Source: Prevotellaceae bacterium UBA711 (GTDB lineage: Bacteria; Bacteroidota; Bacteroidia; Bacteroidales; Bacteroidaceae). From it: 24,487 nt of DNA. The first letter of the stretch is position 1, and the number at the start of each line of letters is the position of its first letter. The translations under genes were made by a program, and so were the position numbers. A model generated the notes under the pieces. That model was not told the origin of the DNA and made no database searches. It worked only from the letters and a program-made list of their open reading frames with translations. The stretch spans positions 1 through 24,487 of the forward strand of contig DBLZ01000087.1 of the NCBI GenBank assembly GCA_002297545.1. The letters are read 5' to 3'. This document shows, piece after piece, positions 15,797 through 23,461 of this stretch.

Positions 15797-16543
15797 TCAG
15801 CCTGCACAAAATCCTTTTTCCAATGCATGCCACATGCTCTGACGCGCCTCGGGGTGGAGGGAGCAGAGATGCCGCGCCAAAGCCTCCATATCGGTGCGGC
15901 GCGTCCGATCCTCGTATGGACAGGAACGCGACTGCCTCACCAAGGAGAGTTCGGCAGCCAGCGGAGCGATGATCTGCTCCGGAACCAGGCACAGGGGGCG
16001 GATAAGCGTCAGGGGATAGTGGCGCATGGACATGGAGGGCGACATGGAATGCAAGGAGCCCTCGTAGAGCATATTCATGAGCATGGTGGAGAGGAAGTCG
16101 TCCATGTGGTGACCGAGGGCCACCTTGTTGAAACCATGGTCGCGAGCAAACTCCATCAGCGCCATACGGCGGTAGCGGGCACAGAGGACACAGCGGGTAC
16201 GGCGCGTGTCCGTGCTTTCGTCGAACCCGGTATGCAGGATGTGCAACGGCAGGCCAAGGTCGTGGCAGAACGCCTGCATGTGCGGCCTGTCGGTCTCATA
16301 GGGGATGTTCTCCATCACCACATGTGCGGCTTCCACGCGGATGGACGGGCGGAAGATACGTGCCCGTTCGGCCATCAGGCGGGCCATCAGCATGGAGTCC
16401 TTGCCACCGGATAAGGCAAGCAGAATGCGGTCGCCGTCGGCGAGTAGGCCATACCTGGTGCAGGCTTTGTTGAAGAGGCGGCGGATTTGCATCATTGTCC
16501 GGCAAGCATCTTTGCCGTCAGTCAACTGGGAGTTGAGATCCAT
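15797..16543 (-). CDS. ttcA: tRNA 2-thiocytidine biosynthesis protein TtcA family (PP-loop ATPase)
   Basis: This 248-residue cytoplasmic enzyme has the PP-loop SGGKDS at residues 45-50, the cluster-binding pair Cys118/Cys121 in RCVLCARYRR, a GHHMDD motif (144-149) and a third cysteine Cys208 in SCPYED. These match TtcA, which uses a [4Fe-4S] cluster to thiolate C32 of tRNA. Length is slightly short compared with about 300 in E. coli. ATG 16543 is my choice. The frame stays open to a GTG at 16603 that overlaps the upstream GNAT stop (GTGA), so a longer 268-residue form is possible. It is last of the minus-strand run starting at the nucleoside kinase. Confidence 0.88.
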   Translation of the reverse strand: MDLNSQLTDGKDACRTMMQIRRLFNKACTRYGLLADGDRILLALSGGKDSMLMARLMAERARIFRPSIRVEAAHVVMENIPYETDRPHMQAFCHDLGLPLHILHTGFDESTDTRRTRCVLCARYRRMALMEFARDHGFNKVALGHHMDDFLSTMLMNMLYEGSLHSMSPSMSMRHYPLTLIRPLCLVPEQIIAPLAAELSLVRQSRSCPYEDRTRRTDMEALARHLCSLHPEARQSMWHALEKGFCAG

Positions 16544-16599
16544 GCAGAGTAGTTCTTGTGTGTTTATCAGGTACCCCCGGCAGGACAGCCAGGAGGAGA

Positions 16600-17175
16600 T
16601 CACTCCGCCCTGGCCACCATACGCAGGTATTTGTGCCCGAAAATGAAAAGCTCACCCTCTTCTCTGAAGCCCATGGCCTCGTACAGAGCCTTGGCATTGG
16701 TATTCTCGGGGGCGCAGGCCAGGATGGCAGGGCGCGACTGTAAGAAGGCTTCGTCGCGGGCTGCGCAGAGCAGTTGCCTGCCCACTCCCTTGCCACGCGC
16801 CATGGGCGATACGGCCAGACTGTCGAGGTAGTACTCGCCTGGCACCGTCTCGGCATCCATAGAGGCCTGGTCGAACGTTATGAGCTCCCGGAGCAGGGAA
16901 AAGGTACGTTCCCGCATAGCCACGTATCCATCACCCGGATATGCCACCATAGCGCCCAGCAAAGTGCCGCCGGCGTCCTCGGCAATCAGGGCGTGGCGCC
17001 AACTGTACAGTGTGTCGTCGCGGCAGATGACATCGGTGATGAGCTCCAGTCTGTGCCTGTCCCCATCGTTTGTGTTGCCTGCATGCGCCCTCTGCATGAT
17101 GTCGTCTCCCAAGGCTTCCAACACCACCAAGGCAAGGAAGGGGGCATCCTCTTGTGTTGCACGTCTCAGTGTCAT
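16600..17175 (-). CDS. GNAT-family N-acetyltransferase
   Basis: This 191-residue acetyl-CoA-dependent acetyltransferase has a core YYLDSLAVSPMARGKGVGRQLL, with the pyrophosphate-binding loop RGKGVG at residues 127-132. The ENTNAKALYEAMGFREEGE segment is typical of the C-terminal half. The N-terminus (LRRATQEDAPFLA) is also characteristic. The acceptor substrate cannot be deduced. ATG 17175 overlaps the ispG stop by 4 bp (ATGA), so it is probably coupled to ispG; longer frames run into ispG and are rejected. Confidence 0.9.
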   Translation of the reverse strand: MTLRRATQEDAPFLALVVLEALGDDIMQRAHAGNTNDGDRHRLELITDVICRDDTLYSWRHALIAEDAGGTLLGAMVAYPGDGYVAMRERTFSLLRELITFDQASMDAETVPGEYYLDSLAVSPMARGKGVGRQLLCAARDEAFLQSRPAILACAPENTNAKALYEAMGFREEGELFIFGHKYLRMVARAE

Positions 17176-18560
17176 TGCTTCGTCTTTGTCTGGTCTTCTT
17201 CGATGAAACGGAGCAGCCGTTCTACGGCTTCCTCCTCGGGTATGTTCTTCTCTATGCACTCCTTGGCCTTGTAGAGCGACACCTTTCCGCGCGCCGCACC
17301 AACGTAGCCGTAGTCGGCATCCGCCATCTCACCGGGACCGTTGACTATGCAGCCCATGACGGCTATCCTCAGCCCCTTGAAGTGCGAGGTGGCAGCCTTG
17401 ATGCGTTGCACGGTGCGCTCCAGATCGTAGAGCGTGCGGCCGCATCCGGGACAGGAGATGTACTCTGTCTTGACAAACTTGATGCGTGCGGCCTGCAGGA
17501 TACTGTCGGAGAGGGAACGCAACTGCTCCCCGGTGAAACCGTCGGCCTGTATGTCCAGCAGATGCGCCTTCTTGTCTATGAAGATGGCACCCACGGCCAT
17601 GGCGGCCTTCAGCTGCAGTTCCTCCATGTCATCGGCCTGGAGACGCAGGGTGACGGTATCATTTTCTATGCTACGCAAAGCCTCCTCGCGCAGACGGCTG
17701 CACTCGGGGATGAGGCTCACCAACTTCATTCCCACCGGAATCTCCTTCTCGGGAGCCTCGGACAGGCTCACACGGATGGTATCGCCCAAGCCTTCGGTCA
17801 GCAGGGCACCTATGCCCACGGCACTCTTGATACGTCCGTCCTCGCCCTCACCGGCCTCTGTCACGCCCAAGTGGAGAGGAAAGGTCATGCCCTCGCGGTC
17901 CATGTGCTCCACCAGCAGACGTACGCTCTGAACCATGACCACGGTGTTGCTGGCCTTGATGGAAATGACCACGTCCCGGAAGTCATGACGCACGCAAATG
18001 CGCAGGAACTCCATACAACTCTCCACGATACCCTCCGGCGTGTCGCCATAACGCGACATGATACGATCGGAAAGCGAGCCGTGGTTCACACCGATACGGA
18101 CTGCCGTACCGTGCTCGCGGCATATATGCAGGAAAGGCAGCAGGCGGTCTTCTATCCGCCGGAGCTCCTGTGCATACTGCTCGTCGGTGTAGTCCAGCTG
18201 CTTGAACTTGCGTGCCGCGTCCACATAATTGCCGGGATTTATGCGCACCTTCTCGCAGTAGAGGGCTGCCACATCGGCCACATTGGGATTGAAGTGCACA
18301 TCGGCCACCAATGGCACCTGACAGCCTGCGCGACGCACAGCCTCGGAGATGAGTTTCATGTTCTCGGCCTCGCGGGTGCCTTGGGTCGTAAGGCGCACGA
18401 TATCGCCCCCGGCCTCGGCTATGCGCAGGATCTGCGCCACACTGGCCTCGGTGTCCATGGTGTCGGTGTTGGTCATGGACTGCACACGGATGGGGTTGTC
18501 ACCGCCCAGACGTATGTTGCCCACAGTAATCTCGTGGGACTTGCGACGAGTGTATGCCAT
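17172..18560 (-). CDS. ispG: 4-hydroxy-3-methylbut-2-enyl diphosphate synthase with shortened insert
   Basis: This 462-residue [4Fe-4S] enzyme of the MEP isoprenoid pathway converts ME-cPP to HMBPP. The barrel spans about residues 8-275 (IRVQSMTNTDT, ADVHFNP, VRINPGN, LHLGVTEAGEGEDGRIKSAVGIG). The C-terminal cluster domain has SCPGCGR and MGCIVNGPGE, giving three conserved cysteines. E. coli-type IspG is about 370 residues. Bacteroidetes and plant forms usually carry a much larger A* insert, reaching 600 or more. Here only about 80 extra residues separate barrel and cluster domain, and they end in the expected AARIKFVKTEY. Catalytic parts look intact. It starts 8 nt after purE. Confidence 0.96.
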   Translation of the reverse strand: MAYTRRKSHEITVGNIRLGGDNPIRVQSMTNTDTMDTEASVAQILRIAEAGGDIVRLTTQGTREAENMKLISEAVRRAGCQVPLVADVHFNPNVADVAALYCEKVRINPGNYVDAARKFKQLDYTDEQYAQELRRIEDRLLPFLHICREHGTAVRIGVNHGSLSDRIMSRYGDTPEGIVESCMEFLRICVRHDFRDVVISIKASNTVVMVQSVRLLVEHMDREGMTFPLHLGVTEAGEGEDGRIKSAVGIGALLTEGLGDTIRVSLSEAPEKEIPVGMKLVSLIPECSRLREEALRSIENDTVTLRLQADDMEELQLKAAMAVGAIFIDKKAHLLDIQADGFTGEQLRSLSDSILQAARIKFVKTEYISCPGCGRTLYDLERTVQRIKAATSHFKGLRIAVMGCIVNGPGEMADADYGYVGAARGKVSLYKAKECIEKNIPEEEAVERLLRFIEEDQTKTKQ

Positions 18561-18568
18561 GTGTTCCC

Positions 18569-19066
18569 TTAGTTGACCTTGAACTTATACTTTACCTGCG
18601 ACAGTTCGGCATTGGCCTTGACAATCTTCTCCTTCAGGCCCTGCTTATACACCTTGAGGCGTTCGGCCAGGGCAGCATCGGAAAGTGCCAGCATCTCGGC
18701 TGCCAGGATGGCGGCATTCTGCGCGCCATTGACTCCGACGGTAGCCACAGGTATGCCGGGAGGCATCTGTATGATGGAGAGCATGGCGTCCAGGCCGTCC
18801 AGCATGCCCTTGATGGGAACACCGATGACGGGCAGGGTGGTGCCTGCGGCGATTACTCCGGGCAGTGCCGCTGCCATGCCGGCTCCGGCAATGATGACAC
18901 GTACGCCGCGTCCTTCTGCCTCGCGGGCAAACTGCTCCACTTCATTGGGGGTGCGGTGCGCCGACAGGGCGTTCATCTCAAAGGGAATCTCCATCTCGTC
19001 AAGAAACTTGGCAGCCTTCTCCATGACCGGGAGGTCGCTGGTGCTGCCCATGATGATGCTGATCAT
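18569..19066 (-). CDS. purE: 5-(carboxyamino)imidazole ribonucleotide mutase
   Basis: This 165-residue class I PurE converts N5-CAIR to CAIR in purine synthesis. The signature GSTSDLPVM is at residues 7-15, SAHRTP carries the catalytic histidine, and the glycine-rich AGAGMAAALPGV and GVPIKGMLDGLDAML segments line the active site. Length and start are typical. It is followed 8 nt later by ispG, so the two are almost certainly cotranscribed. The upstream nnrD gene is 95 nt away with a small hairpin in the gap and no visible -7 box. Confidence 0.96.
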   Translation of the reverse strand: MISIIMGSTSDLPVMEKAAKFLDEMEIPFEMNALSAHRTPNEVEQFAREAEGRGVRVIIAGAGMAAALPGVIAAGTTLPVIGVPIKGMLDGLDAMLSIIQMPPGIPVATVGVNGAQNAAILAAEMLALSDAALAERLKVYKQGLKEKIVKANAELSQVKYKFKVN

Positions 19067-19117
19067 AGTGAGTATATGTATGTTTGTTGTGTTCTTTGCT
19101 TGTGCTTGTGGCGGCGG

Positions 19118-19134
19118 ACGCCCACAAAGGGCGT
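19118..19134 (-). other. Hairpin in the nnrD-purE gap
   Basis: ACGCCC (19118-19123) pairs with GGGCGT (19129-19134) around a 5-nt loop, 27 nt downstream of the nnrD stop on the minus strand. There is no T-run after it. It may slow or partly end transcription before purE. Confidence 0.4.
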
Positions 19135-19161
19135 GGGAGACGACCGGGCATAGGGGTGTGG

Positions 19162-20019
19162 CTATGGCATGGATGCCGTGGAGGAGGTTATCAGTCTGAA
19201 GGCCTGGCCAAGGCTTTCCGTAAGGTCGGAAGCCATGAGGCTGTGCCTACCCCACCGCTGTGCAGCGATGTCGCCGCTGAGGGCATGCAGGCTGACACCC
19301 AGGATGGCAGCGTGTGAAGGCTGGTAGCCCTGTGCCAGCAGTCCGAGGATGATGCCTGTGAGCACATCCCCGCTACCGGCCGTGGCCATGCCGTCGTTGC
19401 CCCATGGGCAGCGGTATAGCCGTGGTTGCGGTCCCGGTATGCTTATGGTGGTGGGATGGCCTTTGGCCACGAGGATGGCGTTGCCGGTGTCTATTCCGGC
19501 ATCCTGCATCCTGAGCAGTTCCAGCGGGTGGGGAGTGATGATGGTGTCCTGCGGCAACAGGGAGAACCACTCGGGGTTCAGGGCCAGCAGGTTCAGGGCA
19601 TCGGCATCCAGCACCAGGGGGCGCGGCACATGTGCCAAGGCCTGCAATGTTTCGTGCAGGATGCGTGCTGTTGCCAGGGCTGTACCTATGCCGGGGCCTA
19701 TGCCTATGGCACTGTATGGTGGCGGGGAAGTGATGGAGAAAGGCAGTGTGGTCCAGCAGGTATTGTCCCAGTCATGTTGCAGCACGGCCTCGGGGAGCGA
19801 CATCTGCATGATGTCGTTGTTGTTGCGTGGAATGTGCACGGTCAGTTTGCCTGCACCTGAGCGCAGGCATCCACGGCCGGCCAGCAACGATGCCCCTGCC
19901 ATGCCATAGCTGCCTGCCACAAGCAGGGCGTGCCCGAAGGTGCCTTTGTGCCCGTCCTGCGGCCGCGGCCGCAGGAGGCTCTTGAGCAGGGGGATGCTGA
20001 TGTCTGTAATCCCGTCCAT
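19162..20019 (-). CDS. nnrD: ADP/ATP-dependent NAD(P)H-hydrate dehydratase, stand-alone
   Basis: This 285-residue ribokinase-fold repair enzyme dehydrates damaged S-NAD(P)HX. Motifs include HKGTFGHALLVAGSYGMAGA at the N-terminus, AIGIGPGIG, LVLDADALNLLA, TPHPLEL and the catalytic-loop NDGMATAGSGDVLTGI with its aspartate. In many bacteria it is fused to the epimerase NnrE (about 500 residues total); no epimerase domain is present here. The stretch between TPHPLEL and the following VAKGH strand looks about 20 residues shorter than usual, by recall of family members. ATG 20019 lies 3 nt after the kinase stop, so the two are coupled. Confidence 0.93.
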   Translation of the reverse strand: MDGITDISIPLLKSLLRPRPQDGHKGTFGHALLVAGSYGMAGASLLAGRGCLRSGAGKLTVHIPRNNNDIMQMSLPEAVLQHDWDNTCWTTLPFSITSPPPYSAIGIGPGIGTALATARILHETLQALAHVPRPLVLDADALNLLALNPEWFSLLPQDTIITPHPLELLRMQDAGIDTGNAILVAKGHPTTISIPGPQPRLYRCPWGNDGMATAGSGDVLTGIILGLLAQGYQPSHAAILGVSLHALSGDIAAQRWGRHSLMASDLTESLGQAFRLITSSTASMP

Positions 20020-20022
20020 TGA

Positions 20023-21684
20023 CTAATACTTGAATGAACTGCCGCCGGCAAACTCTCTCAGCAGTGATGTTGGCGGCACCTGATCTGCAGGAACGCTGCG
20101 GAAGTAGCGCAGGAACTTACGCAGGCGACTGGCCTCGGCATACTCCGCCTCCCTCTCGTCCACCTCTTCCAGGATGGGCATCACCTGGTCCTTGATGACG
20201 GCCAGTTCATAGAGCAAGGCGCTGTTGAAGATGGCATCGGCCAACTCTTGGAAAGGGAAGATCCACTTCTTCTCACCGGCGGTGACGCTGGGCATGCGCC
20301 GCAGCGTCTCCAGGGCGGAATAGCCGCGATAGCGGTAGTCCCTTATCAGACGCCGCAAAACACGTATGTCGGTGGTGGGTATGCTGTTGTGGTCGTCCAA
20401 GGCAATGGTGGTCAGTGGACTGATGAAGATGCGGAACTTCTTCTCTTCAGGGATTTGCCTGGAGAGCATGGGATTGAGGGCATGGTTGCCTTCGATGATG
20501 ATGATGTCGTCCTGGGCTATGCGCAACCGTCTGTCCTCCTCGTAGACACGCTCGCCTTGTTTGAAGTCGTACCGTGGCAAATCCACCTCCTCCCCGGCAA
20601 GCAGTTGGCTGATGTTACTGTTGAACAGTTCCGTGTCCACGGCCTCTATACACTCGAAATCATAGTTGCCGTCGGCATCCTTGGGCGTGTCCACACGGTT
20701 GACAAAGTAGTCGTCGGTGCTAATGATATGCGGACGCTTCTCTGCAGCCATCAACAATATGGCCAGACGCTTGCCCGTGGTGGTCTTGCCACTGGACGAA
20801 GGTCCTGCCAACAGCACCAGGCGCGCGTTCTTCTCCACTATGCGGTCAACTATTTCATTAAGTTTCTTGTCCTGCAGGGCCTCGCTCACGTTTATCAGGC
20901 GTGAGGCCAGTCCCTTCTTCACAGCCTCGTTGAACTCTCCTGCCGTACGCACGCCCATGATGTCCTGCCAACGGTGATACTCCTGTATGACATTGTGCAT
21001 CTTCTCCTGCGGCACCATATCCTCCAGACGTGTGGGATCCTTGGCCGAGGGTACACGCAACAGCAGGCCGGAATAAAATTTCTGCAGGGCAAAGAGGTGC
21101 AGAAGCCCCGTGCGCGTGAGCAGACAGGAGTAGAAGTAGTCTATCGTGTCGCCCAGACTATAGTAATAGGTATACAGGTTGCGTTGGCTCTCCAACAGCT
21201 TGGCCTTACTCTCCATGCCGCGCTTGCGGAACACGTCTATGGCCTCCTCTATCGGGCACTGCACACGATGTATCTTCTCGTCGGCACGGACAATCTCCTG
21301 CATGCGGCGATACAGATCCTCAGCATCCTTGTCGGTCACCTCGCGGCCTATGCGCAACTCACAATAGTATCCGCGGCTGACCGGTGCGCTTATTATCAAC
21401 TGTCCTCCAGGATAAAGATCCTCAACGGCCTTGACCAGGACGAGGAAGAGGGTAAGCGTGTAGGTACGCATGCCGTGCGTTGTGGTGATGTCCAGGAACT
21501 GCACGTCCTTGGAGTTGTAGAACCTATAGTTCATCCCCTGCACCTTGTTGTTGACCAGAGCACACATAGCACCGTATTTCAGGTCTATTCCGCAACGGTC
21601 ATACAACTCTTTCAGGCTGGTGCCGAACGGGACACTGATGACCTGCCCGTTGTTGCGACAGCGAATCTTAACGTTCTGAGGCAT
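20023..21684 (-). CDS. Nucleoside (uridine) kinase with TGS-like N-terminal region
   Basis: This 553-residue cytoplasmic protein has an N-terminal ubiquitin-like TGS domain (about 1-65, NVKIRCRNNGQVISVPFGTS). A region resembling the second domain of threonyl-tRNA synthetase follows (to about 210). The C-terminal kinase domain has P-loop GPSSSGKTT (294-302), ISTDDYFV and IIIEGNHALNP, typical of uridine kinase/phosphoribulokinase-like P-loop kinases. Substrate assignment to uridine or cytidine is by family annotation. ATG 21684 begins directly at the TGS domain; a longer frame to 21759 crosses the promoter. It heads the run kinase-nnrD-purE-ispG-GNAT-ttcA. Confidence 0.9.
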   Translation of the reverse strand: MPQNVKIRCRNNGQVISVPFGTSLKELYDRCGIDLKYGAMCALVNNKVQGMNYRFYNSKDVQFLDITTTHGMRTYTLTLFLVLVKAVEDLYPGGQLIISAPVSRGYYCELRIGREVTDKDAEDLYRRMQEIVRADEKIHRVQCPIEEAIDVFRKRGMESKAKLLESQRNLYTYYYSLGDTIDYFYSCLLTRTGLLHLFALQKFYSGLLLRVPSAKDPTRLEDMVPQEKMHNVIQEYHRWQDIMGVRTAGEFNEAVKKGLASRLINVSEALQDKKLNEIVDRIVEKNARLVLLAGPSSSGKTTTGKRLAILLMAAEKRPHIISTDDYFVNRVDTPKDADGNYDFECIEAVDTELFNSNISQLLAGEEVDLPRYDFKQGERVYEEDRRLRIAQDDIIIIEGNHALNPMLSRQIPEEKKFRIFISPLTTIALDDHNSIPTTDIRVLRRLIRDYRYRGYSALETLRRMPSVTAGEKKWIFPFQELADAIFNSALLYELAVIKDQVMPILEEVDEREAEYAEASRLRKFLRYFRSVPADQVPPTSLLREFAGGSSFKY

Positions 21685-21708
21685 TTGCTTTAGATGTTGA
21701 TTACATGG

Positions 21709-21716
21709 CAAAAGTA
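21709..21716 (-). promoter_or_regulatory. -7 box for the kinase-led operon
   Basis: The minus strand reads TACTTTTG, fitting TAnnTTTG, about 25 nt before the kinase ATG. The upstream sequence is strikingly AT-rich compared with the rest of the window. No TTG at the ideal -33 distance is seen. Confidence 0.5.
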
Positions 21717-21768
21717 CAAAAAAATAATTAAACTTCGCCACAGGCTCCATATTCTTCATTAAATTTTA

Positions 21769-21776
21769 TAACTTTG
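21769..21776 (+). promoter_or_regulatory. -7 box for the FKBP array
   Basis: TAACTTTG followed by TGC matches TAnnTTTG, 49 nt before the first FKBP start. It is the only such box before the three FKBP genes. A clear -33 element is missing. Confidence 0.55.
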
Positions 21777-21824
21777 TGCCCGATTTGTCTCCGTGAGATA
21801 CATACATAACCAATATAAGAGAGC

Positions 21825-22409
21825 ATGAATAAAATCAGCTACGCTCTGGGCTTGGGCATAGGCCAGCAGCTCAAGAGCATGAATATCGAGGACTTTGACC
21901 TCGGTGAGTTCAGTCGCAGCATCAAAGAAGTGATGGCCGGCGAGAAGACAGACATCACCGCACGCGAAGCGCAGACAATGCTTAACGAATACTTTCAGAA
22001 GAAGGAGGCCGAGGATGCCAAGAAGAACATCGCCGCAGGCAAGGCTTATCTGGAAGAGAATGGCAAGCGCGAGGGTGTCGTGACCACCAAGAGCGGCCTG
22101 CAGTACGAAGTACTCACCGAGGGTACGGGCAACAGCCCCAAGGCCACGGACAAGGTACGTTGCCACTATGAGGGCCGTCTGACCGACGGCACCGTCTTCG
22201 ACAGCTCATACCAGCGCGGCGAACCTGCCGACTTCGGACTGAACCAGGTAATCGCCGGATGGACCGAGGGCGTACAGCTGATGAAGGAAGGTGCCAAGTA
22301 TCGTTTCCACATCCCCTACCTCCTGGGATATGGCGAGCGCGGTGCCGGAGCATCCATCCCCCCGTATGCCACCCTGGTATTCGACGTGGAGCTGATAAAG
22401 GTGCTCTGA
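21825..22409 (+). CDS. FKBP-type peptidyl-prolyl isomerase, cytoplasmic
   Basis: This 194-residue protein has no signal peptide. Residues 1-85 are the helical FKBP_N dimerisation region (SYALGLGIGQQLKSMNIEDF), as in FklB/Mip. Residues about 90-194 are the FKBP catalytic domain. Pocket residues by comparison with FKBP12 are Tyr115, Phe125, Asp126, Val142, Ile143, Trp146, Tyr169 and Phe186, all conserved. It should catalyse proline cis-trans isomerisation and act as a chaperone in the cytoplasm. It is the first of three paralogues in tandem. Confidence 0.95.
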   Translation: MNKISYALGLGIGQQLKSMNIEDFDLGEFSRSIKEVMAGEKTDITAREAQTMLNEYFQKKEAEDAKKNIAAGKAYLEENGKREGVVTTKSGLQYEVLTEGTGNSPKATDKVRCHYEGRLTDGTVFDSSYQRGEPADFGLNQVIAGWTEGVQLMKEGAKYRFHIPYLLGYGERGAGASIPPYATLVFDVELIKVL

Positions 22410-22427
22410 TACCGTGGTGCAACGGTA
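22410..22427 (+). other. Hairpin after the first FKBP gene
   Basis: TACCGT (22410-22415) pairs with ACGGTA (22422-22427) directly after the TGA stop, and CGTGG/CCACG offers an alternative pairing. There is no T-run. It may mark a partial 3' end between the first and second FKBP genes. Confidence 0.3.
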
Positions 22428-22492
22428 ACGCCACGAGAGTACTCCTCCCCCAACATACGACAACAAAACAAACAACACATATTACATCCATT

Positions 22493-23365
22493 ATGAAAAA
22501 GATTTCATTCATTGCAGCTGCCGCTTTGGCAGTGATGATGACCGGCTGTGGCAATGGCACACCCAAAGCCAACCTCAAGAGCGACGTCGACTCTCTCTAC
22601 TACTGCATCGGCATAGCCCAGTCCTATGGACTCAAGACTTATCTGGCCAATCAGGTAGGCATCGATACCACCAACATGGACGAGTTCTTCAGAGGCTTCA
22701 ACGAGGGCATGAAAGAAGCTCAGGAGAACAAGAACAAGGCATACTACGTAGGCCTGCAGATCGGCCAGCAGATGTCCAACCAGATGATTGCAGGCCTCAA
22801 CCGCGAACTCTTCGGTGACGACAGCACCAAGTATGTGAGTGCCGACAACTTTGTGGCCGGTTTCATAACCGGAGCCATAGGCAAGGACACCACCATCTCT
22901 GTGGAAGACGCCGACATGTATGCCAAGACCCACATCACAGCCATCAAGGCCAGACAGATGGAAGAGAGCTATGGCCCCAACAAGAAGGCCGGTGAGGATT
23001 TCATGGCCGAAATAGCCAAGAAGGATGGCGTGAAGCAGCTGGAGGAAAGCGGCGTGTACTATGAGGTGCTCACCGAGGGCGCAGGCAAGATACCCGCAGA
23101 CACCAGCCTTGTGAAGGTAAAGTACGAGGGCACGCTCATCGACGGCACTGTGTTCGACGGCAACATGGATGCCGAGAACCCCATCACGTTCCGCTGCAAC
23201 GGAGTCATCCCCGGATGGACCATGGCACTCACACACATGCCTGCCGGTTCCAAGTGGAAAGTGTACATCCCTCAGGACATGGCCTATGGCGATCGTGAGG
23301 CCGGAGACAAGATCAAGCCCTTCAGCGCACTGGTATTCACCATCGACCTGATTTCCGTAGAGTAA
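22493..23365 (+). CDS. FKBP-type peptidyl-prolyl isomerase, lipoprotein
   Basis: This 290-residue protein has a clear lipoprotein signal (MKKISFIAAAALAVMMTGC; lipidated Cys19). A helical FKBP_N domain follows (LYYCIGIAQSYGLKTYLANQ ... GFITGAIG), then a linker helix with EESYGPNKKAGEDF and the FKBP domain from about residue 185. The catalytic pocket is kept (VKYEGTLIDGTVFDG, NGVIPGW, DMAYGD, LVFTIDL), though the flap reads TFRCNGV with an extra cysteine. It should fold proteins at the periplasmic face of a membrane. ATG 22493 starts the signal peptide; the longer frame overlapping the previous gene is a shadow. Confidence 0.95.
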   Translation: MKKISFIAAAALAVMMTGCGNGTPKANLKSDVDSLYYCIGIAQSYGLKTYLANQVGIDTTNMDEFFRGFNEGMKEAQENKNKAYYVGLQIGQQMSNQMIAGLNRELFGDDSTKYVSADNFVAGFITGAIGKDTTISVEDADMYAKTHITAIKARQMEESYGPNKKAGEDFMAEIAKKDGVKQLEESGVYYEVLTEGAGKIPADTSLVKVKYEGTLIDGTVFDGNMDAENPITFRCNGVIPGWTMALTHMPAGSKWKVYIPQDMAYGDREAGDKIKPFSALVFTIDLISVE

Positions 23366-23396
23366 CCGCGCACTCATAATCCTATTCATCATACGG

Positions 23397-23442
23397 GGGA
23401 CAACCTGCCGCCACGCCACATGTGCCCACGGCAGGTTGTCCC
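23397..23442 (+). promoter_or_regulatory. Strong stem-loop between FKBP genes 2 and 3
   Basis: A perfect 14-bp inverted repeat (23397-23410 with 23429-23442) encloses an 18-nt loop holding a CACATGTG palindrome. A G-U and a G-C pair can extend it to 16. The 3' arm ends 19 nt before the third FKBP ATG and is followed by the pyrimidine-rich TCTCTCATT. It may be a terminator after gene 2 or an attenuator/leader hairpin for gene 3. Confidence 0.65.
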
Positions 23443-23461
23443 TCTCTCATTAAGCAACAAC

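Noticed and set aside
17154..18572. Plus-strand 472-codon open frame
   Set aside because: It is exactly antisense to ispG; the long frame is a by-product of GC-rich codon bias, and the ispG motifs are unambiguous.
22505..23419. Minus-strand 304-codon open frame
   Set aside because: It is antisense to the lipoprotein FKBP, and the FKBP motifs and signal peptide on the plus strand decide the matter.
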